Of a stretch of 19,744 nt of DNA, positions 1-7,936 are shown one piece after another. Numbering within the stretch: position 1 is the first letter of the stretch; each line of letters begins with the position of its first letter. The stretch is from an uncultured Victivallales bacterium. GTDB taxonomy: Bacteria; Verrucomicrobiota; Lentisphaeria; Oligosphaerales; JAFGRS01. Made by a program: the position numbers and the translations under genes. The stretch lies in assembly GCA_903834675.1 (NCBI GenBank), contig CAILKC010000838.1:1-19744 (forward strand), given 5' to 3'. Below the pieces are notes generated by a model. The model did no database searches, was not told the DNA's origin, and was given only the letters and a program-made list of their open reading frames with translations.

Positions 1-1
1 G

Positions 2-2311
2 AAGGTCCTCCTCGGGCACCTGTTTCCGGACGCCGGGCAAGTGGCGCGTTTCGAGCGTGAGGCCCGCACCGCCGCCAGCCTGCGTCACCCCGGCATTGTC
101 ACGGTCTACGGGGTCGGCGAGCACGAAGGCCTGCACTACTTCGTGATGGAGCTGATCGAGGGGGTCTCACTCGACCGCGTCTTGCGGCAGCGCGCTCAGC
201 CCTGCGGCGCCGACACCGCGCTGACCGCAGTTCCAGGGGCTGAGGTGGTGGGCCGTGTCAGCCGCTTCCTCGAAGGCGAGGGTTCCGGCGGGCGCTGGGC
301 GCCTGCGGCGAGGCTGATTCTGAGTGCTGCGGAGGCGCTCCAGCATGCCCACGACCATGGGGTTCTGCACCGGGACATCAAGCCTGGGAACCTGCTCGTC
401 GGCGCGGATGGCCGCATCTGGATCGCGGACTTTGGTCTGGCCCGGGCGCTGGTGACCGACGAGATCAGCCAACCGGGTCAGACCGCCGGCACGCTCCGTT
501 ATATGGCCCCGGAACGCTTTGCGGGGGAGGTGAGTGTGCAGTCGGACGTCTACGCGCTGGGCCTGACGCTCTACGAACTCCTGGCCCGCGGCCCAGCCGT
601 GGCCGAGAGCGCCCCGCCGGTGCTGATCCAGCACATTCTGAGCCACCGGATTCCGGACCTCCGCGAGCGCGCTCCGGGCATCCCGCGCGACCTGGCGAAC
701 ATCGTCGAGAAGGCGATTGCCGGCGACCCGGCGCACCGGTATGCGTCGGCGCATGCGTTGGCCGACGACCTGCGGGGCTTCCTCGAGGGGCGGCCGGTCA
801 GCGCCCGGCCGGTGCCATGGACAGGACGGCTGTGGCGCTGGGCCAAACGCAACCCGCTGGCGGCGGCGGCGGCGGCGGTCGCCGTGGTCTCGCTGGCCAT
901 CGCCACGGGCGCCTCCGGGTTGGGTTACGTCCGCACGCGGCGAGCCCTGGCGCAAGCCCGGACGGAGCAGCAGAAGGCCGAGGCGAACGCGACGCTGGCC
1001 CTCGATGTCCTGGACTCGGTTTTCGCCCGCTTTTCGCCGACCTCGGCCGAGGACGCGCCGGCGCTGGCGACCGGGGACGCGACCCAGGCCTCAGTGCGCA
1101 TGGCTCCGCTGCCGGTCCTATCGGGAGACACCGCCGGTCTGCTGCGGGACCTCCTGCCCGTCTACGACCGCTTGGCGCGGGAAACAGGCGACCCGCGGGC
1201 GGTGCGCGAACGTACAGCGGCAGCCAGTCGGCGCATGGGCGATGTGCTGGCTCAACTCGGGCAGTACGAAGCCGCGGAAGCCTCCTACGCTCACGCCCTC
1301 GCGACCCGAGAGGAGCCGACCACAGGCGACAAGACCCCCCACGCCCAACTCGAGCGGGCCCAGATCCTGAACCGGCTCGGGCAGGTCCGGGCCGCGGCTG
1401 CCGACGATAGCGGCGCGCGCGAGGCCCATACCCAGGCACTCGCCTTGCTCGACAGCCTGCCAGCGCCCACGGGCGAGGCGCGGGAAACGCAGCTCGAACG
1501 GGCCTGGACCCATCTGCGGCTCGGCAGTGGGACCCGTCCCAAGGCCCCGCCCGGCGGGCGCGGTGGCGGGCGCCCGAGGAACAACGCCCCGGACGAGGCC
1601 GCCGATGCTCAGGTTGACGAGGCGACCCGCATTCTCAATGGACTTCTGAACGAGACCGCTGCGGATCCGGATGCCCTGTTTCTCCTGGCCCTGTGCCTGC
1701 GGGAACGTCCCGGCGCCAGCTTGGCTGCCGAGCGCGGGGTTCGTCCTCGCCGCGGCCCGGCCGACGCCATCACCATTCTGGATCAACTCGCCCGCGAGCA
1801 CCCAGAGGCTCCCGAATACCAGTACGAGCTTGCCGCTACCCTCGGGACCGTCAACCTGCGCCTGGCGGAGGCCAGTCCGGAGTCCCGACGGGCGGCCGAA
1901 GAGCAGTTCCAACGTGCCCTGAAGATACTGGAACGCCTGGTGCGGCAGCAGCCCTACGTCGCGCGCTACGTCGCCGCCCAGGCCAGCGTTCACTACAAGG
2001 TGGGGGCCCTGCACCGGCGCGCCGATGAGTGGGACCTGGCCGAACCGCACTTCAAAGCGGCCGTCGATGACATGGATCGACTCGCGGCGCAGTCCCCGGC
2101 CCAGCCGTCCTGCTTCCTCTGGCTGGTCACCTACGGCAATGCCCTGGCCGACGTACAGGCGCGCCGGGGACAGGAACGCGAGGCTCGAGACCTGCTGGAA
2201 CGCAATCTCGGGGTCTTGGCCAAACTCCACGGGAGCGCGCCTGGCCTGATGGGCCTGGAGGACGTCACGACGCAGACCCAGGCTCAGCTCGATGGCCTCC
2301 GGCGGCCGTGA
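2..2311 (+). CDS. Ser/Thr protein kinase with TM segment and TPR-like tail (5' truncated)
   Basis: This is a Hanks-type Ser/Thr kinase that should phosphorylate protein targets from the inner face of the membrane. The frame is open from base 2, where a KVL peptide looks like the strand carrying the ATP-binding lysine, so the glycine-rich loop lies outside the window and the GTG at 41 is only an internal codon. Counting from 41, HRDIKPGN is at about 110-117, DFG at 130-132 and the GTLRYMAPE activation/APE segment near 150-158, so the catalytic residues in view are intact. A Pro- and Gly-containing insert of about 35 residues precedes the catalytic loop. A hydrophobic segment at about 270-297 follows, then roughly 450 residues of helical, TPR-like sequence (for example residues 395-425) interrupted by a Gly/Arg/Pro-rich linker near 505-525. 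This kinase-TM-TPR layout is common in planctomycetes and related bacteria. The substrate is unknown. It ends 385 bp before the ABC genes, with a repeat array between. Confidence 0.9.
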   Translation, partial: KVLLGHLFPDAGQVARFEREARTAASLRHPGIVTVYGVGEHEGLHYFVMELIEGVSLDRVLRQRAQPCGADTALTAVPGAEVVGRVSRFLEGEGSGGRWAPAARLILSAAEALQHAHDHGVLHRDIKPGNLLVGADGRIWIADFGLARALVTDEISQPGQTAGTLRYMAPERFAGEVSVQSDVYALGLTLYELLARGPAVAESAPPVLIQHILSHRIPDLRERAPGIPRDLANIVEKAIAGDPAHRYASAHALADDLRGFLEGRPVSARPVPWTGRLWRWAKRNPLAAAAAAVAVVSLAIATGASGLGYVRTRRALAQARTEQQKAEANATLALDVLDSVFARFSPTSAEDAPALATGDATQASVRMAPLPVLSGDTAGLLRDLLPVYDRLARETGDPRAVRERTAAASRRMGDVLAQLGQYEAAEASYAHALATREEPTTGDKTPHAQLERAQILNRLGQVRAAAADDSGAREAHTQALALLDSLPAPTGEARETQLERAWTHLRLGSGTRPKAPPGGRGGGRPRNNAPDEAADAQVDEATRILNGLLNETAADPDALFLLALCLRERPGASLAAERGVRPRRGPADAITILDQLAREHPEAPEYQYELAATLGTVNLRLAEASPESRRAAEEQFQRALKILERLVRQQPYVARYVAAQASVHYKVGALHRRADEWDLAEPHFKAAVDDMDRLAAQSPAQPSCFLWLVTYGNALADVQARRGQEREARDLLERNLGVLAKLHGSAPGLMGLEDVTTQTQAQLDGLRRP

Positions 2312-2336
2312 CGCCCGGCCGAGCGCCAGGCGGGCG

Positions 2337-2499
2337 CCAGCCCTGGAGTCGGCGGTCTCCGCCGTATCCCCAGCCAGAGCCGACGGTCTCCGCCGTATCC
2401 TCCAGCCCTGGAGCCGGCGGTCCCCGCCGTATCCCCAGCCAGAGCCGGCGGTCCCCGCCGTATCCTCCAGCCCTGGAGCCGGCGGTCTCCGCCGTATCC
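2337..2499. repeat. Hairpin repeat array 1: five alternating 33/32-bp units
   Basis: Five head-to-tail units occupy 2337-2369, 2370-2401, 2402-2434, 2435-2466 and 2467-2499 in an A-B-A-B-A order. A units (33 bp) contain CCCTGGAG and B units (32 bp) contain CCAGAG in its place. Every unit then has a stem-loop of the form CGGCGG, a 3-base loop, CCGCCG, and closes with TATCC. The second unit has one stem mismatch (CGACGG). A partial copy trails after 2499. The array sits between the kinase stop and the ABC operon. RNA hairpins here could act as a terminator or stability element, but no T-tract follows. Confidence 0.9.
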
Positions 2500-2695
2500 G
2501 CATCCAGACGGAGCTGACTTGCGCCCCGAGCGGGGGCGGCAGGTTGTGATAAACCCCCAGGACGGCTAAGTTCACCCCGTCGGCGAGTCTGTCAGGTCCG
2601 ACGAAACCCTTGGATCGTCGCGTTGCCGAGAAGATCAGCAGCATCGGGAAGTCCGGCCGCAGCCCGCGGCGGGCACAGCAGGAGAGCGGACGGCA
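2500..2695. other. Leader region before the ABC operon
   Basis: No convincing gene is present. A GCCCC/GGGGC hairpin lies at 2523-2537. The least GC-rich part is around 2544-2573 and includes TGATAA at 2547-2552, but no -35 box is spaced properly for it, so I do not call a promoter. A Shine-Dalgarno-like AGGAG at 2680-2684 lies 11 bases before the GTG at 2696. Confidence 0.4.
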
Positions 2696-4579
2696 GTGCC
2701 CGCGGAACGCACCAGTCAACCTGCCGCGCCGGACTCGTCCGCCCCGGCGTTTCGGACCCGGATGCGCTACGTCGGTCGCGCCCTGGCCTGCCTGAGGCCC
2801 TACGGCGTCCTGGTTACGGGGGCCTACGCGGCCGTTTTCACCACCACGGCGCTTGCCGTCTGGATGCCCATCATCATCCGCGGCATCGTTGACGACGGCA
2901 TCCGCGGTGGCGCGCGGGCGGCGATCATCTCGGGCTGCGGGCTGCTGCTCGGTCTGGCGGTGGTGCAGGGGCTGGCGACGTTTGTCACCGGGGTGCTGAC
3001 CGAGACCGCCTCGCAGAACGTCGCCTTCGATCTGCGCAACCGCTTCCACGAGAAACTGCAGTCGCTCTCCTTCAGTTTCCACGACCAGGCCGAGACCGGG
3101 CAACTCTTGGCGCGCAGCGTCGGCGATGTCGACCGCATTCGTTTTCTGACTGGGCGGGCCTTTCTGAACCTGGTGCAGATGGCGACGCTATCGGTCTGCA
3201 TCCCGGTGGCGATGATCGTGGTCGAGTACCGGCTTGGGCTGCTGACCCTGGGCCTGGTGCCTTTCTTCGTGCTCAGCGGTCTCTGCCTGGGGCGGGTGCT
3301 GCGACCGCTGTCGGTGAAAGTGCGCAACCAGGAGGCCGAGTTGACCTCGTTTCTCGAACAGAATCTGCGGGGCGCGCGCATCGTCAAGGCCTTTGGCCGG
3401 GAGGAGTCGCAGATCGCGGGATTCAGCGAGCGCAACCTAGTCCTGCTCGACTTGCAGCGCCAGGACGCGCACTGGCGGGCGATCTACATGCCGCTGATGC
3501 AGCTTCTGGCGGGAGCGGGGACGCTGTTGGTACTGGTTGCCGGCGGGCGCCTGGTGATTGGCGGCAGCCTCAGTCCCGGCGAGTTGGTCGCGTTCATCGC
3601 CTACATGGCCTTGCTGGCCGGTCCCTGCCGTCGCCTGGGCTGGCTCATTGCCGCCATCGCCGAAGCCTCCGCCTCGGCCGAGCGCATTTTCGAGGTGCTG
3701 GACCTGCGCTCTGAGATCACCGACGCGCCGGACGCAGCGCCGCTGGGAGCGGTGCGGGGACACCTGCGCTTCGACCACGTGAGTTTTGGCTACACTCGGC
3801 ACCTCAAGGTCCTCAACGATATCAGTCTGGAGATCCTGCCCGGGGAGAAGGTCGCCTTCCTGGGCAGCACCGGCTCGGGCAAGAGCTCGATCACCAACCT
3901 CATCCCGCGCTTCTACGACCCCACCGCCGGCGCCGTGCTGCTTGACGGGGTGGACATCCGCAAGCTCACGGTGAAGTCTCTGCGGGATCACATCGGCGTG
4001 GTGCTGCAGGATACGGTCCTGTTCGCCTCGACGGTGCGTGAGAACATCGCCTTCGGCCGGCCTGAGGCCACGGCTGCGGACGTGGTTGCCGCGGCCCAGG
4101 CAGCGCATGCCCACGAGTTCATCACGGCCCTGCCGCAAGGCTATGCCACGCGTATCGGCGAGAAGGGCATCACCCTGTCGGGTGGCCAGCGGCAGCGTCT
4201 GGCGCTGGCCCGGGCCATCCTGAAGGACCCGGAGATCCTGATCCTGGATGACGCCACCTCGAGCGTAGACGTCGAGACCGAACAACTGATCCAGCAGGCC
4301 CTGCGCCGTCTGATGCAGACGCGGACTTCGATCATCATCGCCCAGCGCCTCAGCACCATCCGCGAGGCGGACAAGGTGTTTGTTCTGGACCGGGGCAAGG
4401 TGGCCGCCGTGGGCGTGCGCAGCGCCACGGAAACACCCCACGACCAACTCCTGCGCAACAGCGGCCTGTATGCCGACCTCTACGAAAACCAGCTTCGGCC
4501 CGCTGCCGAGACCGCCGCGGACGCCGCGGCTCCGGCCGCCGGGCTCACACGGGCGCCGCGGCCCGGGGAGGGCGGCTGA
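2696..4579 (+). CDS. ABC half-exporter, degenerate-site subunit of a heterodimer
   Basis: A type IV (MsbA/MDR-like) ABC exporter half-molecule of 627 residues: about six membrane helices in residues 30-330, then a nucleotide-binding domain. Walker A is GSTGSGKSS at 390-398, the signature is a canonical LSGGQ at 494-498 and Walker B ends in D518. The catalytic glutamate is replaced by aspartate (D519, LDDATSSVD) and the H-loop histidine by glutamine (Q550, IAQRLST). These are the substitutions known in the TM287/BmrC-type subunits of heterodimeric exporters, where one ATP site hydrolyses poorly. The stop overlaps the next start by one base (TGATG at 4577-4581), supporting coupled translation and a heterodimer. 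The GTG at 2696 is chosen because an AGGAG precedes it; ATG at 2762 is an alternative that keeps the whole transporter core. The substrate (lipid, drug or peptide) cannot be inferred. Confidence 0.93.
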   Translation: MPAERTSQPAAPDSSAPAFRTRMRYVGRALACLRPYGVLVTGAYAAVFTTTALAVWMPIIIRGIVDDGIRGGARAAIISGCGLLLGLAVVQGLATFVTGVLTETASQNVAFDLRNRFHEKLQSLSFSFHDQAETGQLLARSVGDVDRIRFLTGRAFLNLVQMATLSVCIPVAMIVVEYRLGLLTLGLVPFFVLSGLCLGRVLRPLSVKVRNQEAELTSFLEQNLRGARIVKAFGREESQIAGFSERNLVLLDLQRQDAHWRAIYMPLMQLLAGAGTLLVLVAGGRLVIGGSLSPGELVAFIAYMALLAGPCRRLGWLIAAIAEASASAERIFEVLDLRSEITDAPDAAPLGAVRGHLRFDHVSFGYTRHLKVLNDISLEILPGEKVAFLGSTGSGKSSITNLIPRFYDPTAGAVLLDGVDIRKLTVKSLRDHIGVVLQDTVLFASTVRENIAFGRPEATAADVVAAAQAAHAHEFITALPQGYATRIGEKGITLSGGQRQRLALARAILKDPEILILDDATSSVDVETEQLIQQALRRLMQTRTSIIIAQRLSTIREADKVFVLDRGKVAAVGVRSATETPHDQLLRNSGLYADLYENQLRPAAETAADAAAPAAGLTRAPRPGEGG

Positions 4580-6423
4580 TGCTCGGTGGCGGCATGGGAG
4601 GTCTGATCGGCGGGGGCGGCGGTCCGCGCGGCTTGATCGATGCCTTTGGCGGCCGTGAGGAAGGCAGTCGCGTCCGCGGCAGTGTGCTGCTGCGGCTGCT
4701 GTGCTTTGTGAAGCCGTACCGCGCCGAGTTGGCACTAGGTACGGTGTTGATGCTGCTGAGCACCGCTGCCGGGCTGCTGGTTCCCTACATCACGCGGCAC
4801 CTGATCGACATCGAAATCCCGCGGGGCGACCTCGTCGGCCTGACCCGGCAGGGGCTTTTTCTGGCCGCCGTCATGGGGGTGTCCTATTTTGCCACGGTGG
4901 GCCAGAGTTACCTGCTGGCCCGCGTCGGTCAGAAGACCTTACTGGCATTGCGTCGGGACCTCTTTGCCCACCTGCAGCGGCTGTCGGTGCCCTACCATGA
5001 CCGGCACATCGTCGGGGTCACGGTGTCGCGGGTGATCAACGACGTCGGGGTCATCAATAACCTCCTCAGCGAAGGCCTGGTCACCTTGTTGGGCGATAGC
5101 CTGCTGGTGGCCGGAACGATCGTCATCATGCTCTGGATGGACGTGCGGCTGGCGCTGCTCACCTTTGCTGTCATCCCCATCATGGTGCTGGCGACGGTGC
5201 TGTTCAGCCGCAAGGCGCGGGTGGCGTACCGCGAGACCCGCGAGAAGGTCGCGACGCTGGTGGGCAATCTGGCCGAGAACATCGAAGGCATGCGGGTGAT
5301 CCAATCCTTCGCCCAGGAGGACTCCAGCCAACGCAAGTTCCGCCAGAAGAACTGGGAGAATCGCACGGCGCACGTACGGGCCATGTCCCTGTCGTTCATC
5401 TTCATCCCCGTGGTGGATGTTCTCGGTACCGCGGCCACCTGCATCGTGCTGCTGGCCGGGGGGCTGATGGTGGCGCAGGGCGAAGTGACCCTCGGGCTGA
5501 TCGTCGCCTTCATGGCCTACATGAACCGCCTCTTCGTCCCCATCCGTGATCTCAGCCAGCTCTACACCACGCTGCTGTCCGCGACCGCGGGAGGCGAGCG
5601 CGTGCTGGCCCTGCTGGAGACCCCGCCCCTGATCCGCGATGTTCCCGGTGCCCAGGATCTGCCCGTGCTCGCCGACCGGATCGAGTTCCGCCAGGTCTGC
5701 TTCAGCTACGACCGCACGACCGAGGTGCTGCACGACGTCTCGCTGACGGTCCAGCCAGGCGAGACCGTGGCCATCGTCGGCCCGACCGGCGCGGGCAAGA
5801 CGACGCTGGTGAATCTGCTGTGCCGTTTCTACGATCCCACGGCCGGCGAGTTACGGATCGATGGATTCCCCCTTCGCGAGATCACCGCCGCCAGCCTGCA
5901 CGAGCGCATGGGGCTGGTGCCGCAGGAGCCGTTCCTGTTCGCCGGCACGGTGGCCGAGAACATCGCCTTCGGCCGCGGCACGGCGCCCATGGAGGCGATC
6001 ATCGCGGCGGCACGGCACGCCGAAGCGGACGGCTTCATCCAGCGCCTTTCGCACGGCTATCAGACCCGCATTCTCGAGGGCGGCGCCAATCTCTCCACCG
6101 GCCAGCGGCAACTGCTGAGCATCGCCCGCGCCCTGCTGGTCGACCCACGATTGCTCATCCTCGATGAGGCGACCTCGAGCGTGGACACCGCCACCGAGGC
6201 CCTCATCCAGAAGGCCCTGGCCTACCTGCTGCGTGGGCGCACCGCGGTGGTCATCGCGCACCGACTGACCACGGTACGGGGTGCCGACCGCATCTACGTC
6301 ATCGATCAGGGGCGCGTGGTCGAGGAGGGCCGCCACGACGAGCTGGTCGCTGCCAATGGCCTCTACCGACGTCTCTACGACCGGCAGTTTGTGACGGCCG
6401 CCGGCATGGCCGCCGATGGCTGA
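4579..6423 (+). CDS. ABC half-exporter, catalytic-site subunit of a heterodimer
   Basis: A second type IV ABC exporter half-molecule, 614 residues. It begins with a glycine-rich stretch (residues 1-25, MLGGGMGGLIGGGGG), followed by a membrane domain of about six helices (35-340) and an NBD. Walker A GPTGAGKTT starts at 401, the catalytic glutamate is present (E530 in LDEATSSVD) and the H-loop histidine is present (H561 in IAHRLTT). Its signature is LSTGQ (505-509) instead of LSGGQ. That is the complement of the upstream subunit: this protein supplies the competent Walker B and H-loop, while its altered signature faces the degenerate site, as in TM288/BmrD-type subunits. It overlaps the upstream stop by one base and ends 35 bp before an aminotransferase gene on the same strand, so the three are probably co-transcribed. 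The Gly-rich extension is unusual and its role is unknown. Confidence 0.93.
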   Translation: MLGGGMGGLIGGGGGPRGLIDAFGGREEGSRVRGSVLLRLLCFVKPYRAELALGTVLMLLSTAAGLLVPYITRHLIDIEIPRGDLVGLTRQGLFLAAVMGVSYFATVGQSYLLARVGQKTLLALRRDLFAHLQRLSVPYHDRHIVGVTVSRVINDVGVINNLLSEGLVTLLGDSLLVAGTIVIMLWMDVRLALLTFAVIPIMVLATVLFSRKARVAYRETREKVATLVGNLAENIEGMRVIQSFAQEDSSQRKFRQKNWENRTAHVRAMSLSFIFIPVVDVLGTAATCIVLLAGGLMVAQGEVTLGLIVAFMAYMNRLFVPIRDLSQLYTTLLSATAGGERVLALLETPPLIRDVPGAQDLPVLADRIEFRQVCFSYDRTTEVLHDVSLTVQPGETVAIVGPTGAGKTTLVNLLCRFYDPTAGELRIDGFPLREITAASLHERMGLVPQEPFLFAGTVAENIAFGRGTAPMEAIIAAARHAEADGFIQRLSHGYQTRILEGGANLSTGQRQLLSIARALLVDPRLLILDEATSSVDTATEALIQKALAYLLRGRTAVVIAHRLTTVRGADRIYVIDQGRVVEEGRHDELVAANGLYRRLYDRQFVTAAGMAADG

Positions 6424-6458
6424 GCGAGAACGATCCGATCGCGAAAGGAAAGCACACC

Positions 6459-7661
6459 ATGGACGCACATCGTCGCCAGGAACTGATCAGGAATTGCAAG
6501 CCGGAAATGGTCTGGCGCGGGGAACCGCACCTGGGCGGCTGGTACGGCGAGGAGGAGATCGAGGTCGTGGTCAAGACCATCCGGCAGTCCATGGACTGGA
6601 CCGGTGACGGCTTCGGCTTCATCTGCGCCGAAATCGAGAGCTTCGAGAAGGCCTTCGCCCAGTACTCCGGCACCGCCGATGCGGTGTCGATCAACGCCGC
6701 CGGCTCCGGGCTGGACATGGCGGTGATGTGCCTTGACTTGCAGCCCGGCGACGAAGTCATCGCGCCCTCGGTGAACTTCCGCGCTGCGCCGATGTCGATC
6801 ATCGGCCAGGGGGGCAAGTTCATCCCGGGGGAGATCGACCCACGCACCTTCCAGCTCGATCCGGCCGACGTCGCGAAGAAGATCTCGCCGCGCACCCGCG
6901 CCATTCTGCCCACCCACATGAACGGCATGTCGGCCCCGGTGGACGAGTACCTCGAAATCGCGCGGAAGCACCCACACCCGCAGCACGGTCCGGCCAAGGT
7001 GATCGGCGATGCGGCGCGGGCTTGCGGTGGCGGCTACAAAGGCCGCAAGATCGGCGCCGCCGAGTGGCTTACGGTCTTCAGCTTCCACACCATGAAGAAC
7101 ATGACGACTCTCGGCGAGGGCGGGATGGTGACCTGCCACGATCCGGAGGTGGCCAAGCGCCTGCGGGCTCTGCGCCAGTTCGGCGGGGCGGAGTACTGGG
7201 GCTCGAACTACAAGATGACCAAGGTCCAGGCGGCGGTGGGCCTGGTGCAATTGCGGAAACTCGATGCCATGGTTGGCAACCGTCGGCGCCTGGCGCTGCG
7301 GCGTAACGCCATCCTGGCCGCGGTCCCGGAGTTGACCGTGCCCTACATCCCCGCCGACATCGAGCACAGCTTCTACCTCTACACCTGCCTGGTGCCAAAA
7401 GAGTGGGCGGGCAAGAAGCGCGACGCTCTCCTCGCCATCATGAGCGAGCAGTACCACGTTGGCTGCGTGGTCGCCAACCCGCCGGTCCACAACACGGTCC
7501 CCTTCATCAAGCGGCACGTAGGGAACGTGGAACTGCCGGTCTCGGAGCAGCTCGCGCTGCGTCTGTTCTGCCCCTCACTGCACCCGAGCATGACCGATGA
7601 GCAGAACGACTTCGTCTGCGCGGCCCTGATCGAGGCGGTCGAGAAGGTCCGCCGACTCTGA
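6459..7661 (+). CDS. DegT/DnrJ/EryC1/StrS-family PLP aminotransferase
   Basis: A fold-type I PLP enzyme of 400 residues, the usual size for the DegT/DnrJ/EryC1/StrS (sugar aminotransferase/AHBA synthase) family. The Schiff-base lysine is K213 in the SFHTMKNMTTLGEGG motif, and the residue that contacts the PLP pyridine nitrogen is D184 in VIGDAARACGG. AGSGLDMA (81-88) forms the phosphate-binding turn. Such enzymes usually transfer an amino group from Glu or Gln to a keto-sugar or cyclitol, or act in AHBA formation; the substrate is not predictable here. The start follows AAAGGAAAG at 6441-6449, about 9 bases upstream. It lies 35 bp after the second ABC subunit and probably belongs to its operon, suggesting the exporter moves an amino-modified product or lipid-linked sugar (inference). 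No sugar-nucleotide enzymes lie next to it. Confidence 0.92.
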   Translation: MDAHRRQELIRNCKPEMVWRGEPHLGGWYGEEEIEVVVKTIRQSMDWTGDGFGFICAEIESFEKAFAQYSGTADAVSINAAGSGLDMAVMCLDLQPGDEVIAPSVNFRAAPMSIIGQGGKFIPGEIDPRTFQLDPADVAKKISPRTRAILPTHMNGMSAPVDEYLEIARKHPHPQHGPAKVIGDAARACGGGYKGRKIGAAEWLTVFSFHTMKNMTTLGEGGMVTCHDPEVAKRLRALRQFGGAEYWGSNYKMTKVQAAVGLVQLRKLDAMVGNRRRLALRRNAILAAVPELTVPYIPADIEHSFYLYTCLVPKEWAGKKRDALLAIMSEQYHVGCVVANPPVHNTVPFIKRHVGNVELPVSEQLALRLFCPSLHPSMTDEQNDFVCAALIEAVEKVRRL

Positions 7662-7683
7662 CCCCGCGGCGCGGCCTGCGGGG
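7662..7683 (+). terminator. GC-rich hairpin immediately after the aminotransferase stop
   Basis: CCCCGC (7662-7667) plus GGC (7668-7670) pair with GCC (7674-7676) plus GCGGGG (7678-7683), with loop GCG and one bulged T at 7677. That is nine pairs starting at the base after the stop codon. No T-run follows, so it is either a non-canonical terminator or a 3'-end stabiliser. Confidence 0.4.
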
Positions 7684-7765
7684 TGGGCGAGTACAGGGGC
7701 GGCAATGCCGACCCGACCCGCCGCCGCTTGGACGCCCGCGGGCCGCGGGCGGTCCGTGATGGAAC

Positions 7766-7784
7766 GCCCTGCCTCGGGCAGGGC
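7766..7784. terminator. Perfect 8-bp stem hairpin between convergent genes
   Basis: GCCCTGCC (7766-7773) and GGCAGGGC (7777-7784) form a perfect stem with a 3-base TCG loop. It lies in the 275-bp convergent gap between the aminotransferase (+) and the helicase-associated gene (-), and being symmetric it could stop transcription from either side. No T-tract is present. The rest of the gap is GC-rich until about 7865, then turns less GC-rich up to the minus-strand stop at 7937. Confidence 0.35.
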
Positions 7785-7936
7785 GGCGGCAGCGATGCGG
7801 CGCGCCCCCGGCGCACCTGCTCTTGCCCTCCAGGCCCGGCGCACCCCAGCGCGTGGAGATGCAGGTTCGTTTTGCCAGCGCGGCTCTCGGCCAAACCTTA
7901 GCTGATCCCAAATCTGGATCCGTAAATCGTTGTCTT

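Noticed and set aside
2337..2499. Array 1 considered as a CRISPR array
   Set aside because: The units are directly tandem with no unique spacers between them, and no cas gene is present.
1118..3103. A 661-codon open frame on the minus strand opposite the kinase and ABC genes
   Set aside because: It is antisense to a clearly recognisable kinase and ABC transporter, crosses the repeat array, is rich in Gly/Arg/Pro and shows no domain. Long antisense frames are expected at this GC content.
3437..4735. A 432-codon minus-strand frame opposite the first ABC subunit
   Set aside because: It lies over Walker and signature motifs of the real gene and has shadow-like composition.
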